A stretch of 6,103 nucleotides of DNA from Zoogloeaceae bacterium (GTDB taxonomy: Bacteria > Pseudomonadota > Gammaproteobacteria > Burkholderiales > Rhodocyclaceae), in contig JAITEO010000353.1 in the NCBI GenBank assembly GCA_031281985.1, positions 1 to 6,103 of the forward strand, read 5' to 3'. Within the stretch, counting starts at the first letter, position 1. Each line of letters opens with the position of its first letter. A model generated the notes under the pieces. The model ran no database searches. It saw nothing but the letters and a program-made list of their open reading frames with translations, and was not told the origin of the DNA. Of the stretch, positions 1-6,079 are shown in pieces. Made by a program: the position numbers and the translations under genes.

Positions 1-240
1 GCCGCCTTTCCGGGGCGCGACTGGATCCTTACCCGCATCCTCTGGCTTTCCGGCTGCGAGCCAGGCGTCAATCGCCTGGGCGCGGTCGATACCATGCGCC
101 GCTACATCTATATCCACGGGTGCAGCGAAAACGCCGTTCTGGGCGAAGCGCATTCGCACGGCTGCATCCGCATGCGCAACCGCGACATCCTGCACCTGTT
201 CGAGCAGGTTCCCGTGTATACGCCCGTCGAAATCGCATGA
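1..240 (+). CDS. L,D-transpeptidase (YkuD family), C-terminal part
   Basis: The gene is cut by the left window edge; 79 codons and the TGA stop are visible. L,D-transpeptidases of the YkuD/ErfK/YbiS family act in the periplasm, cross-linking peptidoglycan stem peptides (3-3 links) or attaching lipoproteins through a catalytic cysteine. The visible part carries the family signature: a His in YIYIHG (the His codon at 115-117), then SHGCIRM with the probable catalytic Cys at 163-165 and the following Arg. The segment FPGRDWILTRILWLSG ahead of it is typical, as I remember, of beta- and gammaproteobacterial members. The first motif reads HGCS, adding a second Cys close to the active site, where I would expect HGT. 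The signal peptide and N-terminal half lie outside the window. The stop overlaps the truB start (ATGA), suggesting co-transcription. Family assignment is secure; substrate and gene name are not. Confidence 0.9.
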   Translation, partial: AAFPGRDWILTRILWLSGCEPGVNRLGAVDTMRRYIYIHGCSENAVLGEAHSHGCIRMRNRDILHLFEQVPVYTPVEIA

Positions 241-1181
241 GCGAACCGGCTGTACCCGCCGCCGCCAAACACTGGCGGGCAATCGACGGCGTGCTGCTGC
301 TGGATAAACCCATCGGCATGACTTCCAACGTCGCGCTCCAGAAGGCGAGGAGGCTTTTGGGAGCAGCAAAGGCGGGGCATACCGGCACCCTCGATCCGCT
401 GGCAACGGGTTTGTTGCCGCTGTTGCTGGGGGAAGCCACCAAGTTTTCCGCCGGGCTGTTGAATGCCGATAAAACCTATGCGGCGGAAATCTGCTTTGGC
501 GTTACCACGGATACCGGCGATAGCGAAGGCGCGGTCACGGCGCGGACGATTCTTCCGCAGGATATCATCCTCCGGGTCGAGCGCGCGCTGCCGCGCTTTC
601 TGGGCGAGCAACTGCAAACGCCGCCCATGTATTCGGCCATCAAGCAAAATGGCCGTCCGCTGTATGCGCTGGCGCGCCAGGGCGTGGAAGTGGAACGCGC
701 GCCGCGCCGCGTCGTTTTTTACGAACTGGAGCCGCAAGCCTGGGATGTGCCGCGTTTTTCCCTGCGGGTGAAATGCAGCAAGGGCGCGTATATCCGGACG
801 CTGGCGGAGGATTTGGGACGCGCCGTCGGCTGCGGCGCGCACCTGACGGCGCTTCGCCGCATCCAGGTCGGCGCGCTGGATATCCGGCGCGCGCATACGC
901 TGGAAGCGCTGGAATCCCTGCCGGAAGCCGAACGCCTCGCCTGCCTCGACGCCGTGGATAGCCTGCTCACCGATCTACCCGCCATCCGCCTGGACGCCGC
1001 CGAAACCCGCCGCTTCCTGCACGGCAACCCGGTTTCGAGAGCCAGGACGCAAACCGCCGATGTCCACCACGGCGCTGTGCGCGTGTACGGCGAGGAAGCG
1101 AACGCGAAGGTCTTCTTGGGACTGGGAGACGTAAAAGACGACCACACCCTCTGGCCCCGCCGCGTCATCGTCAAAAAGTGA
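237..1181 (+). CDS. truB: tRNA pseudouridine(55) synthase TruB
   Basis: TruB isomerises U55 to pseudouridine in the T-loop of elongator tRNAs in the cytoplasm. The 314-residue product matches the usual TruB length. Visible motifs: GVLLLDKPIGMTS (18-30); GHTGTLDPLATGLLP (47-61) with the catalytic Asp at 53; a Tyr at 81 in KTYAAEI; PMYSAIK (130-136); and CSKGAYIRTLAEDLG (180-194). The C-terminal part fits the TruB-C/PUA-like region but is less conserved. The ATG at 237 is chosen because the next residues align with the family start and the ATGA overlap with the preceding stop suggests translational coupling; an in-frame opening further upstream would lie inside the transpeptidase gene. In many proteobacteria truB follows infB-rbfA; here it follows a transpeptidase gene. 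The last codons (VKK, TGA) fall inside the repeat at 1172-1198. It converges on pyrC' with 4 bp between the stop codons. Confidence 0.97.
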   Translation: MSEPAVPAAAKHWRAIDGVLLLDKPIGMTSNVALQKARRLLGAAKAGHTGTLDPLATGLLPLLLGEATKFSAGLLNADKTYAAEICFGVTTDTGDSEGAVTARTILPQDIILRVERALPRFLGEQLQTPPMYSAIKQNGRPLYALARQGVEVERAPRRVVFYELEPQAWDVPRFSLRVKCSKGAYIRTLAEDLGRAVGCGAHLTALRRIQVGALDIRRAHTLEALESLPEAERLACLDAVDSLLTDLPAIRLDAAETRRFLHGNPVSRARTQTADVHHGAVRVYGEEANAKVFLGLGDVKDDHTLWPRRVIVKK

Positions 1182-1198
1182 AAATCTACTTTTTGCCG
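1172..1198 (+). repeat. AAAAAGT-N8-ACTTTTT palindrome, copy 1, between convergent genes
   Basis: Perfect 8-bp arms CAAAAAGT (1172-1179) and ACTTTTTG (1188-1195) flank the 8-nt spacer GAAAATCT. After one mismatch (1171/1196) two more pairs can form. The right arm extends to the full 11-mer ACTTTTTGCCG (1188-1198). The TGA of truB (1179-1181) and the TAG of pyrC' (complement of 1186-1188) both lie within it. Its place between converging genes suggests a bidirectional terminator. It is not a textbook one, because the A and T runs form the stem instead of flanking a GC-rich stem. It shares arms and spacer length with the elements at 2477-2506 and 6080-6103. Confidence 0.75.
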
Positions 1199-2436
1199 CT
1201 TTCCCTACCCCCGACCAGCGTGATTTTTGCTTTTCCCGCCAGTTCGCGTCCCAGGAAGGGCGTGTGTTTGCTGGCGCTTGTCAGGGTTTGCGCGCTGGCT
1301 TGCCAGGGTTCGTCGGGGGCGAACAGGCAGAGGTCGGCGCAAGCGCCCGCCGAGAGGCTGCCCAGATCGTCGCGTCCCAGGATGGCGGCGGGGGCAGCGG
1401 TGAGGGGGGCGAGCGTATCCAGCAGCGGCAGCCTTGCTTCGCGTCCCCATTGCAGGGCGAGCGGCAGCAGCAGTTCCAGTCCGGTCGCGCCGGGCTTGGC
1501 TTCGCCAAAGGGGAGCAGTTTGTCGTCGTGGCTCAAGGGAGTGTGATCCGAACAGAGCACGGCGACGCCCTGAGCGACGCCTTGCCGCAGGGCATCGCGA
1601 TCCGTTACGCTACGCAGGGGCGGATCGAAGCGGGCGAGGGTATCGAAAAAGCCAATGTCCTGTTCGCAAAGATGCAGGTGGTGAATGCCGATGTCGCAGG
1701 TAACGGCCACGCCCTCGGCCTGCGCCTTGGCGACCATGCGCATGCCCGCGGCGGAGGAAATGCGGCGCAGGTGCAAGCGCACGCCGGTATCGGCGGCCAG
1801 GGTGAGGAAGGTGGCAATGGCGACGGTTTCGGCGCTCACCGGAATCCCCGTAAGTCCCAACCGGCTGGCTACCTCGCCATCATGCGCAAACCCGTTGCGG
1901 GAAAGATAAAAGTCCTGCGGCTGCATCCAGATGGCAAAACCGAAGGTGGCGGCGTATTCGAAGGCGTGCAGCAGCGCCTGGGTGTCGAGCACCGGGCGCT
2001 TGCCCTGTGAGAAGGCGACACAACCGGCGGCGGCGAGTCCCGCCATTTCCGCCAGCCGCTCGCCATCCAGATTCCGGGTGATCGCGCCCAGCGGCAACAA
2101 CCGCGCCAGCCCCAGATCGGCGGCTTCCTGCACCAGGCGCTCGACCAGTTCCGGCTCATCCAGCGGCGGATCGAGGTCGGGCGGACAAACCAGCGTGCTG
2201 ATGCCGCCCGCGACGGCGGCCTGGAGTTCGGTCGCCAGATGACCTGGCCGGGCGCACAGATCGATGAGACCGGGCGCAACCACCAGCCCGGTTGCGTCGA
2301 TGTTCTGCTCCGCGTGGAAATCCGCGGGTTGCGTGCCGACATGGACGATTTTTCCATCGGCGATGAACACATCGGCGCGCTGGTCGATCTGGTTCTTCGG
2401 GTCGACAACACGCCCGTTCTGAATGGCGATTTTCAT
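1186..2436 (-). CDS. pyrC': Non-catalytic dihydroorotase-like protein (PyrC' / PyrX type)
   Basis: The 416-residue product has the amidohydrolase fold of class I dihydroorotases: an N-terminal beta part (MKIAIQNGRVVDP), LVVAPGLIDL (51-60), a TIM-barrel core, SDHTP (296-300), PFGEAKPGATGLELLLPL (309-326) and a C-terminal ADLCLF/TLVGG segment. The zinc-binding HxH expected after GLID is absent; the sequence reads DLCARPG (59-65). Some later motifs survive (the Asp-His of SDHTP, IHHLHL at 251-256). Loss of HxH is the hallmark of the pseudo-DHOase (PyrC') that in Pseudomonas is a structural partner of aspartate carbamoyltransferase. By inference this protein does the same with the PyrB encoded just upstream, and a catalytic DHOase is encoded elsewhere. 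The stretch after DLCAR also looks about eight residues shorter than homologues I remember. The start is an ATG with only a weak purine stretch upstream. The stop lies within the repeat at 1172-1198. It may be labelled simply dihydroorotase in databases. Confidence 0.88.
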   Translation of the reverse strand: MKIAIQNGRVVDPKNQIDQRADVFIADGKIVHVGTQPADFHAEQNIDATGLVVAPGLIDLCARPGHLATELQAAVAGGISTLVCPPDLDPPLDEPELVERLVQEAADLGLARLLPLGAITRNLDGERLAEMAGLAAAGCVAFSQGKRPVLDTQALLHAFEYAATFGFAIWMQPQDFYLSRNGFAHDGEVASRLGLTGIPVSAETVAIATFLTLAADTGVRLHLRRISSAAGMRMVAKAQAEGVAVTCDIGIHHLHLCEQDIGFFDTLARFDPPLRSVTDRDALRQGVAQGVAVLCSDHTPLSHDDKLLPFGEAKPGATGLELLLPLALQWGREARLPLLDTLAPLTAAPAAILGRDDLGSLSAGACADLCLFAPDEPWQASAQTLTSASKHTPFLGRELAGKAKITLVGGRESGKK

Positions 2437-2476
2437 CGTGGAAATTTCCCGTTCATAAGAATTCGTCCGAAATAGG

Positions 2477-2506
2477 CGGCAAAAAGTGGCTGTTCACTTT
2501 TTGCCG
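2477..2506 (-). repeat. CGGCAAAAAGTG palindrome, copy 2, between pyrB and pyrC'
   Basis: This is the best copy: perfect 12-bp arms CGGCAAAAAGTG (2477-2488) and CACTTTTTGCCG (2495-2506) around a 6-nt loop. Counted from the shared AAAAAGT core, the spacer is 8 nt, as in the other copies; in the sense of pyrB it reads GAACAGCC. The pyrB stop (complement of 2494-2496) and its last codons lie inside it. It is transcribed between pyrB and pyrC', so it may act as a partial terminator, an mRNA-stabilising 3' hairpin or a processing site. No separate T-run follows the stem in the direction of transcription. Confidence 0.8.
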
Positions 2507-3456
2507 TTCAATATGCTCATGACCGCCATGCGCACCGCGATGCCGAAGGTGACTTGATCGAGCCTGACGGCCTGCGCGCCATCGGCAACGGCGGAATCGA
2601 TTTCCACGCCCCGGTTCATCGGGCCGGGGTGCATGACGATGGCGTCCGGCTTGGCCAGCGCCAGTTTTCTGGGCGTCAAGCCGTAATGCCGGAAGTATTC
2701 GCTGGCGGAAGGCAGCAGCGCGCCGTTCATGCGCTCGTTTTGCAGGCGCAGCATGATGATGACGTCACAATCGCGCAAGCCTTTTTCCATGTCGTGATAC
2801 ACCTGGACGCCCATGCCGGCAAGCGCGGCGGGCAGCAGGGTCCTGGGGCCGATGACGCGCACTTCCTTTGCGCCCAGCGTGCTCAGCGCGCAGATATCAG
2901 AACGGGCGACGCGCGAATGCAGGATGTCGCCGATGATGGCGACGGTCAGCGTCGTGAAATCCCGCTTGAAATGCCGGATGGTGTACATGTCGAGCAAGCC
3001 CTGGGTAGGATGGGCGTGGCGTCCATCGCCCGCATTGACCACGTGGATGTCGTCATGCCCCATGCGGCGCAGGTGTTCGGCGATCAGGCTGGGCGCGCCG
3101 GAGGTGGCATGGCGCACCACGAACATGTCGGCGTGCATGGCGCAGAGATTGTCGATGGTGTCGAGCAGGGTTTCGCCCTTGGCGGTGGAAGAACGGGTGA
3201 TGTCGAGATTGATGACGTCGGCGGAAAGGCGTTTGGCGGCGATTTCAAAGGTCGTGCGCGTGCGGGTGGAATTCTCGAAGAACAGGTTGAATACGCTCTT
3301 GCCCCGCAACAGCGGCACCTTCTTGACTTCCCGATCCGCCAGTCCCAGAAAGGAGGCGGCGGTATCGAGGATATGCGTCAGCACCTCGCGCGGCAGGCCG
3401 TCGATGGCGAGCAGGTGCGCAAGTTCGCCCCGTGCGTTCAACTGCGGGTTAGGCAT
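2494..3456 (-). CDS. pyrB: Aspartate carbamoyltransferase catalytic chain
   Basis: PyrB condenses carbamoyl phosphate with L-aspartate to carbamoyl-aspartate, the committed step of pyrimidine synthesis, in the cytoplasm. The 320-residue length is normal. Visible motifs: the carbamoyl-phosphate loop [13 protein letters not shown] (59-71), the mobile loop SSTAKGE (89-95) with its Lys at 93, HATSG (116-120), [10 protein letters not shown] (147-156), [11 protein letters not shown] (176-186) and [12 protein letters not shown] (276-287). All key binding residues appear intact. The ATG overlaps the pyrR stop by 8 nt, and GGGAG lies about 10 nt upstream of it, supporting this start. The downstream pseudo-dihydroorotase gene suggests a class A-type complex like that of Pseudomonas, with no PyrI regulatory chain seen in the window. 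The C-terminus NGKK and the stop are encoded by the palindrome at 2477-2506, so the last residues may derive from the repeat. Confidence 0.97.
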   Translation of the reverse strand: MPNPQLNARGELAHLLAIDGLPREVLTHILDTAASFLGLADREVKKVPLLRGKSVFNLFFENSTRTRTTFEIAAKRLSADVINLDITRSSTAKGETLLDTIDNLCAMHADMFVVRHATSGAPSLIAEHLRRMGHDDIHVVNAGDGRHAHPTQGLLDMYTIRHFKRDFTTLTVAIIGDILHSRVARSDICALSTLGAKEVRVIGPRTLLPAALAGMGVQVYHDMEKGLRDCDVIIMLRLQNERMNGALLPSASEYFRHYGLTPRKLALAKPDAIVMHPGPMNRGVEIDSAVADGAQAVRLDQVTFGIAVRMAVMSILNGKK

Positions 3457-3964
3457 GGTGTTCCATCTCCCAGAAAAGCAATCCGGCCTCGTTGCGGCTC
3501 AGGGTAAGCCCGGTGCTGCGCGGCAATTCCAGATTCCAGACGCAGTAATTGGGCGCAACCGGCAGTTCCCGGCATCCCCGGTCCGCGAGCACGGCAAGCT
3601 CGATGGCGGCGGGACGGCCATAATCGAACAGTTCGTTCAGGGCGGCGCGAGTGGTGCGCCCGGTATAGAGCACGTCGTCTACGAGAATCAGGCGGCGGCC
3701 ATCGACATCGAACGGAATCTGCGTCGGACGCACCTGCGGGTGCAAGCCCTTTTCCGCAAAATCGTCGCGGTAAAAGGAAATGTCGACCAGTCCGGCGGCA
3801 TCGGCAAGTCCAAGCAGTTCCACCAGGCGCTCGGCAATCCACGCGCCGCCGCTGAAAATGCCCACCAGGGCCATATCCGGCGTGAGACCGGGACGGATCA
3901 GATCGGCAAGCGCCCGGCACTGGGCTTCGGCGTCAGGCAGGGGAGGAAGAGAGGAGGCATTCAT
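3449..3964 (-). CDS. pyrR: PyrR: pyrimidine operon regulator / uracil phosphoribosyltransferase
   Basis: The product is a type I phosphoribosyltransferase with the PRPP-binding loop [18 protein letters not shown], in which the paired acidic residues precede YTGRTT. An [12 protein letters not shown] segment near the N-terminus and a [10 protein letters not shown] segment complete the PyrR pattern. PyrR proteins bind pyr mRNA in Bacillus and convert uracil plus PRPP to UMP; in proteobacteria the regulatory role is less clear. The start is uncertain. The ATG at 3964 gives 171 residues beginning MNASS and the smallest overlap with ruvX; the ATG at 3976 (175 residues) and a TTG at 3988 (179) are also in frame. 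None has a strong Shine-Dalgarno. All overlap the end of ruvX, so translational coupling is likely. The stop overlaps the pyrB start by 8 nt. Since the gene follows ruvX without a gap, there is no room for a classic leader attenuator directly ahead of it. Confidence 0.93.
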   Translation of the reverse strand: MNASSLPPLPDAEAQCRALADLIRPGLTPDMALVGIFSGGAWIAERLVELLGLADAAGLVDISFYRDDFAEKGLHPQVRPTQIPFDVDGRRLILVDDVLYTGRTTRAALNELFDYGRPAAIELAVLADRGCRELPVAPNYCVWNLELPRSTGLTLSRNEAGLLFWEMEHHA

Positions 3965-4385
3965 GGGAAAGGTCATGAGGATGGTCAAACCAAGTTTGTA
4001 GAATCAGTTGCGCTGCCACCGCGTCTATCCGCGGCTTCATGTTTTTGGCATTCTTTCCCGTTTCCCGCAGGCGGGTCTCGGCTTCGCGGGAAGTCAGGCG
4101 CTCGTCGGCTTCCTGCACCGGCAGGGCAAAGCGTTGGCGCAGATCGGCGGCAAAGGCGCGCGCGCGCGCGGTCATGGCGTGCGCCGTGCCGTCGGCATGC
4201 AGCGGATGACCGACGAGCAGAAGTTCCGGCTGCCATTCCGCAATCAGGCGGGCAATGGCGCGCAGGCGTTCGTCGTCGTTTCCGGTCTGGATCACGGTCA
4301 GCGGATGCGCGCAAAGCAGGGCGGTTTCCCCCACGGCAACGCCCGTGCGCTTTTCGCCAAAGTCGAAGGCAAGCACGGCACTCAT
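3933..4385 (-). CDS. ruvX: RuvX / YqgF: putative Holliday junction resolvase, pre-16S rRNA nuclease
   Basis: The 150-residue product is a typical small RNase H-fold YqgF protein. Members are essential in E. coli, where the protein takes part in maturing the 5' end of 16S rRNA; Holliday junction resolution has also been proposed. Visible motifs: LAFDFGEKRTGVAVG (5-19) with the first catalytic Asp at 8, LLLVGHPLHADGTAHAMT (55-72), DERLTS (94-99) with an acidic residue at 95, and KPRIDAVAAQLILQ (117-130) with the final Asp at 121. The start (ATG, complement of 4383-4385) gives the canonical MSAVLAFDFG opening; the frame stays open further upstream but only inside yqgE. It begins 5 nt after the yqgE stop with no clear Shine-Dalgarno, so coupled translation is likely. 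The C-terminal tail [10 protein letters not shown] overlaps the pyrR start region. This yqgE-ruvX pair is widely conserved. Confidence 0.95.
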   Translation of the reverse strand: MSAVLAFDFGEKRTGVAVGETALLCAHPLTVIQTGNDDERLRAIARLIAEWQPELLLVGHPLHADGTAHAMTARARAFAADLRQRFALPVQEADERLTSREAETRLRETGKNAKNMKPRIDAVAAQLILQTWFDHPHDLSHECLLSSSPA

Positions 4386-4390
4386 TGGCG

Positions 4391-4951
4391 TCAGGCGTGT
4401 CCCGCCGTGTCGGAAAGTTGGGAAAAACTCACGCCCAGCATCTGCATGGCGGTCGCCAGGCGGCTCTCCGGCGGCAGGCCAAAAAGCACCTCCGTGCTCG
4501 CCGGAACGGTAAGCCAGGCGTTTTGCCCCACTTCCGCCTCCAGTTGCCCCGCGCCCCAGCCCGCATACCCCAACATCATGATGATGTCCTTGGGTTCGCC
4601 GCTGGAACTGATGGAAACGAGAATATCCTTGGAACTGGTCAGCCCGATCTCGTTGGTCACATGCATGCTGGACTGCCATTCGCCACACGGACGATGCAAC
4701 ACGAAGCCGCGATCCATCTGCACCGGCCCGCCAAAATGCACCGGCAACGCGCCGATTTCCTGCGTGTGCAACTCCAGCTCGACCTTCTCGAAGAGTCTGG
4801 CCAGCGTCAGATCGAGCGGCCGATTCACAATCACCCCCAGCGCGCCCTGTGGATTGTGTTCGCACACATAGATCAGGGCACGATTGAAATAGGGATCGAC
4901 CATCGCGGGCATGGCGATCAAAAAATGGTGGGTGAGGTTCAGGAATTCCAT
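4391..4951 (-). CDS. yqgE: UPF0301 / YqgE-AlgH family protein
   Basis: The 186-residue product has the normal length and motifs of the YqgE/AlgH family: [15 protein letters not shown] (8-22) leading to [10 protein letters not shown] (24-33), [10 protein letters not shown] (36-45), HFGGPV (72-77), and the highly conserved [13 protein letters not shown] (128-140). There is no signal peptide or membrane segment, so it should be cytoplasmic. The biochemical role of the family is not firmly known; in Pseudomonas the orthologue was named AlgH for a link with alginate synthesis. It is the first gene of the minus-strand operon, separated by 5 nt from ruvX. The ATG is chosen because [15 protein letters not shown] matches the family start; the upstream bases show no clear Shine-Dalgarno. 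A candidate extended -10 element lies about 65 nt upstream. Confidence 0.95.
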   Translation of the reverse strand: MEFLNLTHHFLIAMPAMVDPYFNRALIYVCEHNPQGALGVIVNRPLDLTLARLFEKVELELHTQEIGALPVHFGGPVQMDRGFVLHRPCGEWQSSMHVTNEIGLTSSKDILVSISSSGEPKDIIMMLGYAGWGAGQLEAEVGQNAWLTVPASTEVLFGLPPESRLATAMQMLGVSFSQLSDTAGHA

Positions 4952-4986
4952 AACCCGAATTTTAACTGATTCCGGATGCCCGATCC

Positions 4987-5010
4987 TTGTCCTCTGCCCT
5001 TTGTCCTCTG
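4987..5010. repeat. Direct repeat TTGTCCTCTG x2 in the divergent promoter region
   Basis: The 10-mer TTGTCCTCTG occurs at 4987-4996 and again at 5001-5010, a 14-bp period with CCCT between the copies. Read on the minus strand it is CAGAGGACAA, placed just downstream of the candidate extended -10 and therefore near the start of the yqgE-operon leader. It could be a regulator site or chance in a pyrimidine-rich stretch. Confidence 0.7.
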
Positions 5011-5015
5011 ATTAG

Positions 5016-5024
5016 CTTATAACA
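5016..5024 (-). promoter_or_regulatory. Candidate extended -10 for the yqgE-ruvX-pyrRBC' operon
   Basis: On the minus strand the sequence reads TGTTATAAG, which fits TGnTATAAT with five of six -10 positions matched plus the TG extension. I see no good -35, which extended -10 promoters can lack. Transcription would begin near 5009, leaving a leader of roughly 57 nt before yqgE. The position is plausible but unproven. Confidence 0.35.
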
Positions 5025-5070
5025 ATCTTGTCTTTGTTCTTGTTTATTTGCCTGATACGGTAATAAGCGT

Positions 5071-5090
5071 TGCCGGGTTCCGGCATTTTT
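5071..5090 (+). promoter_or_regulatory. GC-rich hairpin plus T5 in the cysK leader
   Basis: TGCCGG (5071-5076) and CCGGCA (5080-5085) form a 6-bp stem with a GTT loop, followed directly by five T residues (5086-5090) and then the cysK ribosome binding site. This has the form of a short intrinsic terminator, but it sits 5' of the gene. It could be an attenuator, a 5' stabilising hairpin if transcription starts close by, or chance. Confidence 0.4.
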
Positions 5091-5092
5091 CT

Positions 5093-5097
5093 GGAGG
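5093..5097 (+). promoter_or_regulatory. Ribosome binding site of cysK
   Basis: GGAGG lies 5 nt before the ATG at 5103. It is the strongest Shine-Dalgarno in the window and fixes the cysK start at 5103 over the in-frame TTG at 5070. Confidence 0.85.
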
Positions 5098-5102
5098 ATG
5101 AC

Positions 5103-6074
5103 ATGAGTTTATTCAACGACAATATCCAGTCTGTCGGGCGCACGCCGCTGGTGCGGCTGAATCGTATCACCGATGGCGCGCAGGCGACGGTGCTGGCGAA
5201 AATCGAGGGGCAGAATCCGGCGTATTCGGTGAAGGACCGTATTGGCGTGGCCCTGATCGAGGACGCGGAAAAGCGCGGCATTCTGGGGCCGGGCAAGGAA
5301 CTGGTGGAGCCGACTTCCGGCAACACCGGCATTGCGCTGGCCTATGTGGCGGCGGCCAAGGGCATCAAGCTGACGCTGACCATGCCGGAAACCATGAGCA
5401 TCGAACGCCGCAAATTGCAGGCGGCCTTTGGCGCGAAGCTGGTATTGACCGAAGGCGCGAAGGGAATGCCGGGCGCCATTGCCAAGGCTACGGAAATCGC
5501 CGCTTCCGATCCCAAGTACGTGCTGTTGCAGCAATTCAAGAATCCCGCCAACCCGGCGATTCACGAGGCGACAACCGGGCCGGAAGTCTGGGAAGACAGC
5601 AAGGGCGCGGTGGATGTATTCGTCTCCGGCGTCGGCACGGGCGGCACGATTACCGGGGTTTCCCGCTACATCAAGAAGACCAAGGGCAAGGCTATCGTTT
5701 CCGTGGCGGTGGAACCGGCTTCCAGCCCGGTGCTCACGCAAACGCGCGCCGGCCAGCCGGTACAGTCCGGCCCGCACAAGATCCAGGGCATCGGCGCGGG
5801 ATTCGTGCCGGATACGCTGGATCTGTCGCTGGTCGATGAAATCGAACAGGTGACGAACGAGGAGGCCGTCGAATACGCGCGCCGCCTGACCCGCGAAGAA
5901 GGCATCCTCGCCGGCATCTCCGCCGGCGCGGCGGCGGCGGCGGCGGTGCGTCTGGCCAAACAGCCGAAGTACGCAGGCAAGACCATCGTGGTGGTGCTGC
6001 CCGATTCCGGCGAGCGCTACCTGTCCTCCATCCTGTTCGAAGGCGTGTTCGACGCTTCCGGCGTGGCGCTGTAA
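5103..6074 (+). CDS. cysK: Cysteine synthase A (O-acetylserine sulfhydrylase)
   Basis: CysK is a cytoplasmic PLP enzyme that makes L-cysteine from O-acetyl-L-serine and sulfide. The 323-residue product equals the E. coli CysK length and resembles it closely by eye. Motifs: the PLP lysine in [11 protein letters not shown] (Lys44), the substrate loop [12 protein letters not shown] (69-80), [12 protein letters not shown] (93-104), the phosphate-binding [10 protein letters not shown] (176-185), [12 protein letters not shown] (225-236), and AGISAG (270-275), whose Ser should contact the PLP ring. MSIERRKL and the [11 protein letters not shown] segment favour CysK over CysM. The ATG at 5103 is supported by GGAGG 5 nt upstream. 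A run of six GCG codons (5928-5945) encodes a six-alanine stretch where E. coli has a more mixed sequence, so the active-site helix should be unaffected. The gene is monocistronic as far as visible, diverges from yqgE and is followed after 5 nt by a palindrome copy. Confidence 0.96.
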   Translation: MSLFNDNIQSVGRTPLVRLNRITDGAQATVLAKIEGQNPAYSVKDRIGVALIEDAEKRGILGPGKELVEPTSGNTGIALAYVAAAKGIKLTLTMPETMSIERRKLQAAFGAKLVLTEGAKGMPGAIAKATEIAASDPKYVLLQQFKNPANPAIHEATTGPEVWEDSKGAVDVFVSGVGTGGTITGVSRYIKKTKGKAIVSVAVEPASSPVLTQTRAGQPVQSGPHKIQGIGAGFVPDTLDLSLVDEIEQVTNEEAVEYARRLTREEGILAGISAGAAAAAAVRLAKQPKYAGKTIVVVLPDSGERYLSSILFEGVFDASGVAL

Positions 6075-6079
6075 CAATA

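Larger units (their letters stand above)
4952..5102. promoter_or_regulatory. Divergent intergenic region between yqgE and cysK
   Basis: This is the only sizeable non-coding stretch in the window, 151 bp, and it is clearly more AT- and T-rich than its surroundings. It must hold the promoter for the yqgE-ruvX-pyrR-pyrB-pyrC' operon on the minus strand and for cysK on the plus strand. For cysK the best guesses are TTGTTC (5034-5039) with TACGGT (5056-5061, 16-nt spacer) or TTGTTT (5040-5045) with TAATAA (5061-5066, 15-nt spacer); both are poor matches. I cannot identify a CysB or PyrR binding site. The candidate elements are listed separately. Confidence 0.7.

Noticed and set aside
1264..2010. 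Plus-strand open frame opposite pyrC' with Gly/Gln-rich translation
   Set aside because: It is antisense to a conserved gene, without a ribosome binding site or family features.
2477..2506. Palindrome as a Neisseria-type DNA uptake sequence
   Set aside because: The word does not match the known DUS core (GCCGTCTGAA and its dialects) or the Pasteurellaceae USS. Only the paired, 3'-end arrangement is similar, so uptake function cannot be claimed.
4156..4170. Alternating GC run of 15 nt inside ruvX (possible Z-DNA or slippage site)
   Set aside because: It encodes an ordinary Ala/Arg stretch in the expected position for RuvX, and such runs are common in GC-rich genomes.
2813..4969. Very long plus-strand open frame (about 718 codons) antisense to pyrB, pyrR, ruvX and yqgE
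   Set aside because: It lies opposite four well-recognised genes with intact motifs, has low-complexity Arg/Ala/Ser-rich composition and no recognisable domain. Long antisense frames are expected in GC-rich coding DNA.
5928..5945. Six consecutive GCG codons in cysK
   Set aside because: They encode Ala in an Ala-rich helix conserved in the family. Slippage would be in-frame, and nothing indicates phase variation.
5109..6077. Minus-strand open frame of about 322 codons opposite cysK
   Set aside because: It is His/Arg/Gly-rich, shows no family motif and mirrors cysK almost exactly; it is a codon-bias shadow.
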